Source of the DNA: Croceicoccus sp.
GTDB lineage: Bacteria > Pseudomonadota > Alphaproteobacteria > Sphingomonadales > Sphingomonadaceae
NCBI GenBank assembly: GCA_029936705.1
Contig: JAPYSD010000163.1
Coordinates: 1-7,434, forward strand
Direction: 5' to 3'
Length of the DNA stretch: 7,434 nucleotides
Positions within the stretch are counted from its first letter, which is position 1. Every line of letters begins with the position of its first letter. Shown one piece after another: positions 1 to 6,672 of the stretch. Position numbers and translations under genes: made by a program. The notes below the pieces were generated by a model that saw nothing but the letters and a program-made list of their open reading frames with translations, did not search any database and was not told the DNA's origin.

Positions 1-81
1 GTGCGCGATCTGGCGGCTCGCGTCGGCGGGCAGGTCGAGGTCGAGGCGATGCTCGCCCGGATTGAGGCGGCAGAAGAATAG
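1..81 (+). CDS. C-terminal fragment of an unrecognised protein
   Basis: Frame 1 is open from the first base and ends at a TAG at 79-81, giving 26 codons that read VRDLAARVGG and finish in EAAEE. The stretch is charged and Ala/Glu-rich, and looks like a C-terminal amphipathic helix. The first codon is GTG, but no ribosome binding site can be seen because the window starts there, so this is most likely the tail of a longer gene. The family cannot be identified from so little. It is co-directional with the channel gene 56 bases downstream and could share a transcript with it. Codon use (GC-rich third positions) agrees with real coding sequence. Confidence 0.5.
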   Translation: MRDLAARVGGQVEVEAMLARIEAAEE

Positions 82-137
82 GCCCGGGGCCGCGCACGGG
101 TTGAAGCGGGCGGGGCTTTCGGGCATCCGCCGGCTCC

Positions 138-1355
138 ATGTCCGAACTTTCCACGCTTTTCTATGAACAGCCGCCCTGGGCGCAGTCGGCTATAGGCCTC
201 GCCCTGCTCGCGCTGACGGCGGCCGTCGTCAATTTCCTGATCAAGCACGTGCTGCTGCGCCTGGCCGCGCCGTTCCTCGACCGGCGGACCAGGACGGCGG
301 ACAAGGCCGCGGCGCGGCTGGCCAACGTGGTCCCGGCGCTGATCGTCGGCAATGGCATCAACCTGGTGCCGAACCTGCCGCCCAAGGTGGTCGTGGTCGT
401 CCACAATGTCTGCAACGCGCTGATCGTGGTGTTCATCGCCTTCGCGATCAGCGGGGCGCTGTCCTATGTGAACGAGCTCTACGCGCGCAGGCCCGAGGCG
501 AAGAACCGCCCGATCAAGGGCTATGTGCAGGTGGTCAAGATCGCCGTCTATTGCGGCGCGGCGATTCTGGCCATTGCGACGCTGATGGACCGGTCGCCGC
601 TGCTGCTGCTGTCCGGTCTCGGCGCGATGGCGGCGGTGCTGCTGCTGGTGTTCAAGGACACGATCCTGTCGTTGGTCGCATCGGTGCAGATCGCGTCGAA
701 CGACATGCTGCGCGTGGGCGACTGGATCGAAATGCCCTCGATGAGCGCGGACGGCGACGTCATCGACATCGCGCTGCACACGGTGAAGGTGCAGAATTTC
801 GACAAGACGATCACGACGATCCCGACCTACAAGATCATCACCGAAAGCTATCGCAACTGGCGCGGGATGAAGGAAGCGGGCGGGCGGCGGATCAAGCGGG
901 CGATCCATATCGACCAGAGCGCGATCCGCTTCATGTCGGACGAGGAGAGCGCCGATGTCCGGCGTTTCCGCATCCTGGCGGACTATCTCGACGCGAAGCA
1001 GGCCGAACTGGCCGAATGGAACGCGAAAAGTGCAGGGGACAGCCCCGTCAACGCCCGTAGATTGACCAATATGGGCACGTTTCGGGCCTATGTCGGTGCC
1101 TATCTGCAGCGCCACCCGCGCGTGCGCGACGACATGACGGTGATGGTCCGCCAGCTACCGCCCGAGCCGGAGGGGCTGCCGCTGGAAATCTACTGCTTTA
1201 CCGATACGACCGTGTGGAGCGAGTATGAGGCGATCCAGTCGGACATCTTCGACCACCTGATCGCCATTCTGCCCGAGTTCGGATTGCAGCTGTATCAGCA
1301 CCCCAGCGGCATGGACATGCGCGCCGGTCTGGGCGGCAATTCGCCAAAGGCGTGA
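138..1355 (+). CDS. ybdG: YbdG-like mechanosensitive ion channel (MscS family)
   Basis: A 405-residue inner-membrane protein resembling E. coli YbdG (415 aa), an MscS-superfamily channel linked to mechanosensitive or osmotic-stress conductance. Hydrophobic helices lie near residues 16-41, 62-80, 86-110, 132-150 and 153-172. The last runs into the Gly/Ala-rich pore-type helix (SGLGAMAAVLLLVFKDT, 159-175). Family signatures are NRPIKGYVQVVKI (123-135), RVGDWIEMP (192-200), DGDVIDI (205-211), DKTITTIPTY (222-231) and NWRGM (240-244). The long cytosolic part contains RRLTNMGTFRAY (307-318), DMTVMVRQL (332-340) and QSDIFDH (367-373), which are typical of YbdG rather than short MscS proteins. The ATG at 138 leaves about 15 residues before the first helix. 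No strong Shine-Dalgarno sequence precedes it, only GC-rich sequence. The stop codon is built into the base of a hairpin terminator. The family call is firm; actual gating properties are inferred. Confidence 0.93.
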   Translation: MSELSTLFYEQPPWAQSAIGLALLALTAAVVNFLIKHVLLRLAAPFLDRRTRTADKAAARLANVVPALIVGNGINLVPNLPPKVVVVVHNVCNALIVVFIAFAISGALSYVNELYARRPEAKNRPIKGYVQVVKIAVYCGAAILAIATLMDRSPLLLLSGLGAMAAVLLLVFKDTILSLVASVQIASNDMLRVGDWIEMPSMSADGDVIDIALHTVKVQNFDKTITTIPTYKIITESYRNWRGMKEAGGRRIKRAIHIDQSAIRFMSDEESADVRRFRILADYLDAKQAELAEWNAKSAGDSPVNARRLTNMGTFRAYVGAYLQRHPRVRDDMTVMVRQLPPEPEGLPLEIYCFTDTTVWSEYEAIQSDIFDHLIAILPEFGLQLYQHPSGMDMRAGLGGNSPKA

Positions 1356-1382
1356 CCGGCGCGGCGGGGTGCCGCGCCGGTC
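1354..1382. terminator. Bidirectional GC hairpin terminator between convergent genes
   Basis: The arms CCGGCGCGGC (1356-1365) and GCCGCGCCGG (1371-1380) are perfect reverse complements around the 5-base loop GGGGT. The stem extends by A1355-T1381 and G1354-C1382 to 12 bp, taking in two bases of the channel gene's TGA. It fills the 37-base gap between convergent stop codons at 1355 and 1393, so it can serve both transcripts. No T-tract follows on either strand, so it would be a U-less or Rho-assisted terminator, or a 3' end stabiliser. Stem and position are seen directly; function is inferred. Confidence 0.7.
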
Positions 1383-1392
1383 GGCACATTAT

Positions 1393-2781
1393 CTACCAGT
1401 CATAGGCCTTTGGCAGGTCGCTGCGATCGAGGTCGCGGTAACGATTGCGCAAGGCGCTCTGGTGGTTGTCGAGCGGCTGTTCCACCCCGTCGATCCACAC
1501 GCGTTCGGGCGCGGAGGACAGTTCCAGCGGATCGCCGTCCCACACCACCACGTCGCCATGCGCGCCGGGGGCCAGAACGCCCGCCTGTCCCTCCATGCCC
1601 GCTATCTTCGCCGGGACCGAGGTGATGGCGGCAAACGCCTCTCCCCAGGTCAGGCCGGTCGCGCCGGGGACCTTTTGCAGGCCGACCAGATTGCCCGCGA
1701 ACTGCGGGGCGAAGCGCGGCTGGAAATCGTCGGTGAAGGGTCCGATGGCGACGGTGACGCCCGCGTCCTTCATCCGGCCGATATTGCTCTGCGTGGCGGC
1801 CAGTTCCTCGAACGCGACGGGCAGGTCGTCGAGCGCGAAGGCGACCACGGGCACGCCCGCCGCCGCGATGTCGCGCGCGACCAGCCAGCCTTCGTGCGCG
1901 CCAACCAGCACCAGGTCGAGCCCGGGGAACTCCTTTTTCAAGGCCAGCACCGAGCGGATGTCGGCCGCGCGGTCGACCTGCACGTAGAGCGGCTGCGAAC
2001 CGTTCACCACCGGCACCAGCGCGGCGGCATCGAAGCGGGTCAGCAGCACGTCCTCGCCGCGCTGCGTCTCGTTATCCACCATGCGCGGGTCGATCGGCAG
2101 GTCGTCGCCGGTACGAACGTCGCCGGGGCGCGAGGCGGTGCCCGCGATGCCCGAGCGATTGCCATAGTCCCGCGCCTCGCGCAGCGCGTTGCGCAGCAGC
2201 GCGTGGGCGGCGGGGCGGCTGCCGCCCGCAAGCCGTGCGCCGGTTTCGTCCAGGTTGATGAACTGGAACGCCCGCGCCTTGGTCACAGGGTCGGGATCGG
2301 CGCCCAGGTCGATGATCGTGCCCTGGCCCGAAAAGATCGAGCTGCCCGGCTGGCCGATCACGGTGGCCCGCGTCACGCCGCCCATGCGGCTGACCAGGAT
2401 GTGCTGCGAAGCGGGGTTGATCGCGACCGACATGTCGAGCGATGCGGAAAAAGGCGATGCCTCCGCCTCGCGGTCGTCGCTTTCGCTGACCGCGCCGACA
2501 TCCCACAGGCCCAGGTCGGTGACGGGCGAGAACAGGCCGGGCGTCACCCATTTGCCGGTGCCGTCGATCACGGTCATACCCGCGGGCACGGCGACGCCGC
2601 TGCCTGCCGCCACCACCTTGCCGCCGCGCACGACGACGGTGGCATTCTCGATCGGTTCGCTGCCGTCGCCGGTGGCCACGGTGGCGCCGGTGATCGCCAG
2701 GTCCTGCGCCCGCGCGGGCGCCGCGCCGATCAGGGCGGTGGAAGCGATGGAGAGCGCGAGCGCGCTTGCAAAAACCTTCAT
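1393..2781 (-). CDS. Exported amidohydrolase-family protein with degenerate metal site
   Basis: A 462-residue amidohydrolase-superfamily protein (imidazolonepropionase/prolidase-like group). Residues 1-25 are a Sec signal peptide (MKVFASALAL start, cleavage after APARA), so the protein should be periplasmic. The N-terminal beta-sandwich segment (27-80) leads into GKWVTPG (76-82). The expected HxH metal motif is then replaced by FSPVTDLG (84-91). The HNH stretch of the upstream paralogue aligns with YVQ (266-268), and its HHAVE with GAHEG (294-298), leaving one displaced His. TDD (350-352) may retain the metal-site Asp. The C-terminal strand segment WDGDPLE...RVWIDGVEQ (414-435) matches its paralogue. 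The ATG at 2781 is chosen over a GTG further upstream (2922) because the signal peptide starts here, a GGGAG lies 7 bases upstream, and the start overlaps the upstream stop as ATGA. Hydrolase activity is doubtful. It may be a non-catalytic or regulatory partner, or use an altered site. Confidence 0.88.
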   Translation of the reverse strand: MKVFASALALSIASTALIGAAPARAQDLAITGATVATGDGSEPIENATVVVRGGKVVAAGSGVAVPAGMTVIDGTGKWVTPGLFSPVTDLGLWDVGAVSESDDREAEASPFSASLDMSVAINPASQHILVSRMGGVTRATVIGQPGSSIFSGQGTIIDLGADPDPVTKARAFQFINLDETGARLAGGSRPAAHALLRNALREARDYGNRSGIAGTASRPGDVRTGDDLPIDPRMVDNETQRGEDVLLTRFDAAALVPVVNGSQPLYVQVDRAADIRSVLALKKEFPGLDLVLVGAHEGWLVARDIAAAGVPVVAFALDDLPVAFEELAATQSNIGRMKDAGVTVAIGPFTDDFQPRFAPQFAGNLVGLQKVPGATGLTWGEAFAAITSVPAKIAGMEGQAGVLAPGAHGDVVVWDGDPLELSSAPERVWIDGVEQPLDNHQSALRNRYRDLDRSDLPKAYDW

Positions 2782-4151
2782 TTCACGTCTCCCGCGCCGG
2801 GCTGGCCGAGTTCGAAATCGCTGACGGGACGGCGTTTCGGATCGTCGGCGTCGAACATCAGCGCCCCGTCGATCCACACCTTCTCGGGCCGGGAATAGAC
2901 CGATAGCGGGTTGCCGTTCCACAGCACCACGTCGGCGTTCTTGCCGGTTTCCAGGCTGCCGGTGACATCGTCGATGCCCATCGCCTTGGCCGGGTTGTGC
3001 GTGATCCAGCCGATCACCGTGCCGTCCGAAATGTCGATGCCGACGCGCCTGCCCGCGGCCTGTGCCTTGGCAGCCTCTTGATTGAGGCGCTGGATGCCGT
3101 CCTGGTCGTCGGAATGGATGACGACGCAGGCGCCCGCGTTCTGGATCAGCGCGGCGTTTTCCAGGATGCCGTCATAGGCCTCCATCTTGAAGCCCCACCA
3201 GTCGGCCCAGACCGCCGAGCAGATGTCGTTCTCGCGCAGCAGGTCGCCGATCTTGTAGCTTTCGACCGCGTGGTGGAAGGTGGAAACGGTATAGCCGAAC
3301 TCCTTCGCCAAATCGATCACCAGCGCCATCTCGTCCGCGCGGTAGCAATGGTTGTGGACCTTGATCTCGCCGTCGAGCACGGCCTTCAGCGTTTCCTTGG
3401 CTAGGTCGCGTTCGCTGCCGTCGTAATCCTGCGCGTCGATCCAGGTCTGCCGGTTCACCGCGAAATTGCCCATGCGGGTCGAAGGCGCCTGCCCCCTGCC
3501 GCCATAGACGCGTTTCGGGTTTTCGCCGCAGGCCATCTTCAGCCCATAGGGCGCGCCGGGGAACTTCATGCCCTGCACCGTCAGCGCGGGCACGTTCTTG
3601 AGCGTGACCGAGCGTCCGCCCATCAGGTTCGCCGAACCGGGCAGGATCTGCAGGCTGGTCACCCCGCCGTTCGCCAGCGCGCGCGAGAAGCCGGGATCCT
3701 GCGGCCAGACCGAATGCTCGGCCCAAACCTCGGGCGTGGTGGGGGAGGTCGCCTCGTTCCCGTCCTGGTGGGCGCCGACTTCGGGCGAGGGGTAGTCGCC
3801 CAGGTGCGAGTGGATGTCGATGACGCCGGGCGTCACGAACTTGCCCGTGCCGTCGATCCGGTCATACCCCGCGGGCACGCCCAGCGAGGCATCGCCGACG
3901 CCGGTGATCTTGCCGTTTTCGAACAGGACGGTGGCATCGCGCATCTCGCCCCCCATGCCATCGAACACGGTGGCCCCGACCAGTGCCGTCGGGCGGCCCG
4001 GATAGGGGGTGTAGGTCGAGGGATAGGGGCTGGACGCGCGCGGCGAGGCGGACGCCGATTTCGTGCCGGTCTGGTCGGCAGCGCAGGCCGATACGGCCAT
4101 GGCCGCGCAGGCCAGCAGGGCGGCCCGGGTAGCGAAACGGATGGAAGGCAA
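2778..4151 (-). CDS. Lipoprotein amidohydrolase (metal-dependent, imidazolonepropionase-like)
   Basis: A 457-residue member of the amidohydrolase superfamily, which hydrolyses amide or peptide-type bonds with one or two metals in a TIM barrel. Residues 1-22 are a lipoprotein signal ending in the lipobox VSAC with Cys23. Ala at +2 suggests the outer membrane. A Ser/Pro/Tyr-rich tether (about 32-53) follows. Metal-site candidates are H114 and H116 (DIHSHLG), K205 within the conserved GLKMACGENPKR, H266/H268 (VHNHCYRAD), H293/H294 (TFHHAVES) and D348/D349 (HSDDQDG). The C-terminal THNPAKAMG and KNADVVLWNG segments (384-413) are classic for the superfamily. The start is TTG: no ATG fits the signal peptide, and GAGAGG lies 6 bases upstream. 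It is first in an operon with the degenerate paralogue, overlapping by 4 bases. A dipeptidase or cyclic-amide hydrolase role is plausible, but the substrate cannot be read from the sequence. Confidence 0.9.
   Translation of the reverse strand: MPSIRFATRAALLACAAMAVSACAADQTGTKSASASPRASSPYPSTYTPYPGRPTALVGATVFDGMGGEMRDATVLFENGKITGVGDASLGVPAGYDRIDGTGKFVTPGVIDIHSHLGDYPSPEVGAHQDGNEATSPTTPEVWAEHSVWPQDPGFSRALANGGVTSLQILPGSANLMGGRSVTLKNVPALTVQGMKFPGAPYGLKMACGENPKRVYGGRGQAPSTRMGNFAVNRQTWIDAQDYDGSERDLAKETLKAVLDGEIKVHNHCYRADEMALVIDLAKEFGYTVSTFHHAVESYKIGDLLRENDICSAVWADWWGFKMEAYDGILENAALIQNAGACVVIHSDDQDGIQRLNQEAAKAQAAGRRVGIDISDGTVIGWITHNPAKAMGIDDVTGSLETGKNADVVLWNGNPLSVYSRPEKVWIDGALMFDADDPKRRPVSDFELGQPGAGDVK
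2789..2793 (-). promoter_or_regulatory. Ribosome binding site inside upstream gene, with ATGA overlap
   Basis: On the minus strand GGGAG lies 7 bases before the ATG at 2781 and within the last codons of the upstream amidohydrolase. The stop of that gene (TGA, 2780-2778) and the ATG overlap as ATGA. This arrangement supports the signal-peptide start and implies translational coupling of the two paralogues. Confidence 0.7.
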
Positions 4152-4157
4152 GAGCGA

Positions 4158-4163
4158 CCTCTC
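4158..4163 (-). promoter_or_regulatory. Ribosome binding site supporting a TTG start
   Basis: On the minus strand the sequence AGGAAAGAGAGG ends 6 bases before TTG at 4151, with GAGAGG at 4163-4158 as the best Shine-Dalgarno match. It decides the start of the lipoprotein amidohydrolase, where no ATG lies close to the beginning of the signal peptide. Confidence 0.65.
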
Positions 4164-4255
4164 TTTCCTGACAGGGAACGGGCGGGGTTGCAGCGCGCCG
4201 CGGTGATGCGAAGCGCCGGTTATGCCATCGCGGGTGCGAGATGGTAACGATTGAA

Positions 4256-4285
4256 CCTATCCCTTGCGGCGGGGCCGTCGGTCAA
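4256..4285 (-). promoter_or_regulatory. Possible promoter of the amidohydrolase operon
   Basis: Reading the minus strand, TTGACC (4285-4280) is a good -35 element. It is followed after 18 bases by GATAGG (4261-4256), a weak -10 match. It lies just beyond the stop of the upstream membrane-transferase gene and would give a leader of roughly 100 bases before the TTG at 4151. A second -10-like CATAAC occurs closer to the gene but has no convincing -35. Only the 140-base gap 4152-4291 is available for a promoter. The exact site is a guess from consensus. Confidence 0.3.
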
Positions 4286-4291
4286 GTGCCT

Positions 4292-6535
4292 TCACCAGCG
4301 GATGAGCGGAAGAATCGAGGCGTTGTCGTCGGTCCACGCCTGCTCGCTGGGCGGAGGCAGCTGCGACCAGCGTTCCGCGCTGTCCCCGATCAGGCGGTTG
4401 TGGGTTTCGTTGTCCCGCGTCAGCGCGATCCACAGCGACGGCGTGATGCCCGGGCCAAGGTCGTCCATGTCCATCCGCATCGCGGTGTACCAGCCGCCCT
4501 GCTTCGCCAGCGCGGCGACCATCGGCGCAAGGTCGAGATAGCGGTTCGAGACATGGACCAGCAGCAGCCCGTCTTCGGCCACCACGTCGCCGTAGATCGC
4601 GAAGGCTTCCTGCGTCAGCAGGTGAACGGGAATCGCGTCGGAGGAGAACGCGTCGATCGCGAGCAGGTCGAAGCTGTCCGCCGGCTGATCGTCCAGCGCG
4701 ATGCGCGCGTCGCCGATGACGATATTCGCATCGGGCGTGCAGTCGGACAGGAAGGTGAACGCGCGCGCCTCGGAAAAGGCGACGACCTGGCGGTCGATCT
4801 CGAAGAAGGTCCAGCGCTGGTCCGGCTTGCGATAGCAGGCGAGCGTACCGACGCCGAGGCCGACCACGCCGATCCGCGCATCGGCTGCGGCCTGGCGCAT
4901 CGCGATGCCCACGCCCGAGGTCGGGCCGTAATAGCTGGTCGGATCGTCCCGGCGTGCGGGGTCGATGAACTGCTGCCCGTGCAGCGTGGTGCCATGCGTC
5001 AGGTAGCGCAGTTCGCCATTGCTGGAATTCTCGATGTGATAGGCGCCGAAATAGCTGCGCGCGCGCTGCCCCTCGATACTGGACTGGATGGTCGACCAGC
5101 CCAGGTGCCCCAGCATCAGCATCGCCAGCACCGCGACATACATCCAGCGCTGCGATCCCGCGATGATGGCGAGGCACGCAATCAGCCCGATGTACCCGGC
5201 GACCTTGGCATTCAGCCCGTAGACGGAGGCAAGCGACAGCTCGTACGCGAGCCATGCCGCCAGCAGCAGCAGCGCTGCGCCCGCCGCCACCGGCAGCCAG
5301 CCGCCCCGCCGCCAGAACGGCGTGACGATCGGCAGCTCGATCGGGCGCAGCAGCATGGCGGCGGCGATCAGCAGGATGGCATGTTCGTAGATCCAGTCGA
5401 ACACGACAGGCGCGATCAGCCCGCTGAAGATGCCTCCCACGGCCCCGCCGGTCGCGGTCAGCAGGTAGAACAGCGTCAGATGGCGCGGGTCGGGGCGAAG
5501 GTCGAACAGCCGCTTGTGCAGCGCGACCGCGACCAGGAACAGCAGCGCGGCCATGGCCAGCGCGATCTCCATGCTGGCCTGACCCGCGGGCGACAGCGCC
5601 AGTGCGCCGACGAACAGCAGGGTGATCGGCGCGATGACCGACAGGTGATCCGCCAGCGTTCCCTCCTCGCTGAAGGCGACGGAGTAGCTGAGCAGGTAGA
5701 GGCCGAGCGGGATCACCCACAGCATCGGCGCGGCCATGATGTCGGTCGTCAGCAGCGTCGTGGTCGACAGCATCAGGCCCGACGGCACCGCCGCCAGTGC
5801 CAGCCACAGCGCCATCAGGCGCCGGGTCACGGCGGGCGCCTCGCGCTCCTGCTCCTCTGCCGCGACATGGCTTTCCAGATCCGCGCCGGCGTGCCAGCGC
5901 GACCACGCGGCCAGCGCGACCATGACGGTCAGCGCGATGAAACCCGCGCTCCACAGCTGGCTTTGTACCGCCAGCGGCATCGTCGGCTCGAAGATCAGCG
6001 GATAGGCGATCAGCCCGCCGAAACTGCCCAGGTTCGACGCGCCGTAAAGGACATAGGGATCGCCCGAATCCGGCGATGCGGCGAACCAGCGCTGCATCAG
6101 CGAGGCCTGCGACGAGAGCATGAAGAACACCGGCCCGATCGACAGCAGGAACAGGGCGGGGACCCACAGCGCCTCCCACCCCGGCGCGGCAGGCGGCAGT
6201 CCGGCCAGCGCGATGGGCAGCGTCAGCGCGGCGGCGACCAGCAGCGCCAGGTGGAGCACGATCTGGCGGCGCATCGGCTGGTGCGCGATGGCATGGCTGT
6301 AGAGATATCCGCCCAGCAGCAGCAACTGGAACACCAGCATCGCGCTGTTCCACACGTTGGGCGCGCCGCCCACCACCGGTAATGCGAAGCGCGCGACCAT
6401 CGGCTGGACCAGGAACAGCAGGAAGCTGCCGACAAGGATCGTGGCGACGAACAGGGACTGCCGCGCCGGGGTCGCGCGGAGCTGGTCGGCGGTGAGTTCG
6501 GTCATCTGCGCAGCGTCTTCATCGGCCCTATCCAT
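4292..6535 (-). CDS. Membrane protein fused to spermidine-synthase-like SAM domain
   Basis: A 747-residue protein of the type annotated as fused MFS/spermidine synthase. Residues about 27-480 contain roughly 14 hydrophobic helices with short loops; signature stretches are FLVQPMVARFALP (41-53) and SSQASLMQRWF (141-151). A linker carrying RSYFGAYHI (493-501), LTHGTTLHGQQ (512-522) and YYGPTSGVG (535-543) leads into a Rossmann SAM-binding domain. That domain shows GVVGLGVGT (556-564), FEID (578-581), IGDARI (607-612) and DLLAIDAFSSDAIP (623-636), the last matching the catalytic-Asp region of aminopropyltransferases. The domain should be cytosolic. Start choice: ATG 6535 has AGGCGG 9 bases upstream. 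ATG 6505, ten codons in, is a real alternative but lacks a good binding site. The gene is transcribed alone, divergently from the NDUFA9-like gene. Substrate and acceptor are unknown. No speD-like decarboxylase is adjacent, so spermidine synthesis is not supported. Confidence 0.88.
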   Translation of the reverse strand: MDRADEDAAQMTELTADQLRATPARQSLFVATILVGSFLLFLVQPMVARFALPVVGGAPNVWNSAMLVFQLLLLGGYLYSHAIAHQPMRRQIVLHLALLVAAALTLPIALAGLPPAAPGWEALWVPALFLLSIGPVFFMLSSQASLMQRWFAASPDSGDPYVLYGASNLGSFGGLIAYPLIFEPTMPLAVQSQLWSAGFIALTVMVALAAWSRWHAGADLESHVAAEEQEREAPAVTRRLMALWLALAAVPSGLMLSTTTLLTTDIMAAPMLWVIPLGLYLLSYSVAFSEEGTLADHLSVIAPITLLFVGALALSPAGQASMEIALAMAALLFLVAVALHKRLFDLRPDPRHLTLFYLLTATGGAVGGIFSGLIAPVVFDWIYEHAILLIAAAMLLRPIELPIVTPFWRRGGWLPVAAGAALLLLAAWLAYELSLASVYGLNAKVAGYIGLIACLAIIAGSQRWMYVAVLAMLMLGHLGWSTIQSSIEGQRARSYFGAYHIENSSNGELRYLTHGTTLHGQQFIDPARRDDPTSYYGPTSGVGIAMRQAAADARIGVVGLGVGTLACYRKPDQRWTFFEIDRQVVAFSEARAFTFLSDCTPDANIVIGDARIALDDQPADSFDLLAIDAFSSDAIPVHLLTQEAFAIYGDVVAEDGLLLVHVSNRYLDLAPMVAALAKQGGWYTAMRMDMDDLGPGITPSLWIALTRDNETHNRLIGDSAERWSQLPPPSEQAWTDDNASILPLIRW

Positions 6536-6539
6536 AGGC

Positions 6540-6560
6540 GATTGCCGCCTGCGCGCAATC
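6540..6560 (-). promoter_or_regulatory. Hairpin presenting the ribosome binding site of the fused membrane protein
   Basis: In the minus-strand transcript GATTGC and GCAATC (complement of 6560-6555 and 6545-6540) form a perfect 6-bp stem with a 9-base loop. The loop carries AGGCG, the core of the only Shine-Dalgarno-like sequence (AGGCGG, 6550-6545). The ATG at 6535 follows the stem by 4 bases. The structure is seen directly; a regulatory effect is speculative and depends on the 6535 start being used. Confidence 0.35.
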
Positions 6561-6562
6561 CG

Positions 6563-6589
6563 CTGCGGATAGAGTTGGCGTTTCCGCAG
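6563..6589. repeat. Inverted repeat in divergent intergenic region
   Basis: CTGCGGA (6563-6569) and TCCGCAG (6583-6589) are perfect 7-bp reverse complements separated by 13 bases. They sit in the middle of the 137-base gap shared by the divergent promoters of the membrane-transferase gene and the NDUFA9-like gene. It could be a dimeric operator. There is no T-run, so a terminator is unlikely. No clear -35/-10 pair for either gene is visible around it. Confidence 0.4.
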
Positions 6590-6660
6590 TTGCAGTATGG
6601 GGCGCGCTTGGCTTAAGGCGCGGGCCTGTTGATGAATTGCGGCTCGCTGGCCGCGCAAGC

Positions 6661-6666
6661 GAAGGG
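6661..6666 (+). promoter_or_regulatory. Ribosome binding site of NDUFA9-like gene
   Basis: GAAGGG ends 6 bases before the ATG at 6673. It supports that start over the out-of-frame ATG at 6668. Confidence 0.6.
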
Positions 6667-6672
6667 CATGAG

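Noticed and set aside
82..137. Possible terminator or promoter between the left fragment and the channel gene
   Set aside because: Only short GC-rich complementary stretches and no convincing -35/-10 pair. Nothing in these 56 bases can be supported.
1369..2898. A 509-codon plus-strand open frame opposite the second amidohydrolase
   Set aside because: Low-complexity Arg/Gly/His/Val-rich shadow of the minus-strand gene. It has no domain, and its start lies inside the terminator hairpin.
2782..2922. Extension of the second amidohydrolase to a GTG at 2922
   Set aside because: It would add 47 Arg-rich residues before a clean signal peptide and overlap the upstream gene by about 145 bases. The ATG at 2781 has a ribosome binding site and an ATGA overlap.
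4257..6353. A 698-codon minus-strand open frame in another phase of the membrane-transferase gene
   Set aside because: Arg/Ala/Gly/Pro-rich out-of-frame shadow. The frame ending at 4292 carries all family motifs.
4241..6382. A 713-codon plus-strand open frame opposite the fused membrane protein
   Set aside because: Its translation is rich in Arg, Gln, His and Asp with no recognisable domain. It is what the complement of Leu/Ala-rich GC-rich coding sequence produces. The minus-strand frame has clear membrane helices and SAM motifs.
6601..6622. Imperfect hairpin around CGCGCTT...AAGGCGCG in the divergent gap
   Set aside because: It needs a bulge to pair, has no T-run, and such pairings are common by chance in this GC-rich sequence.
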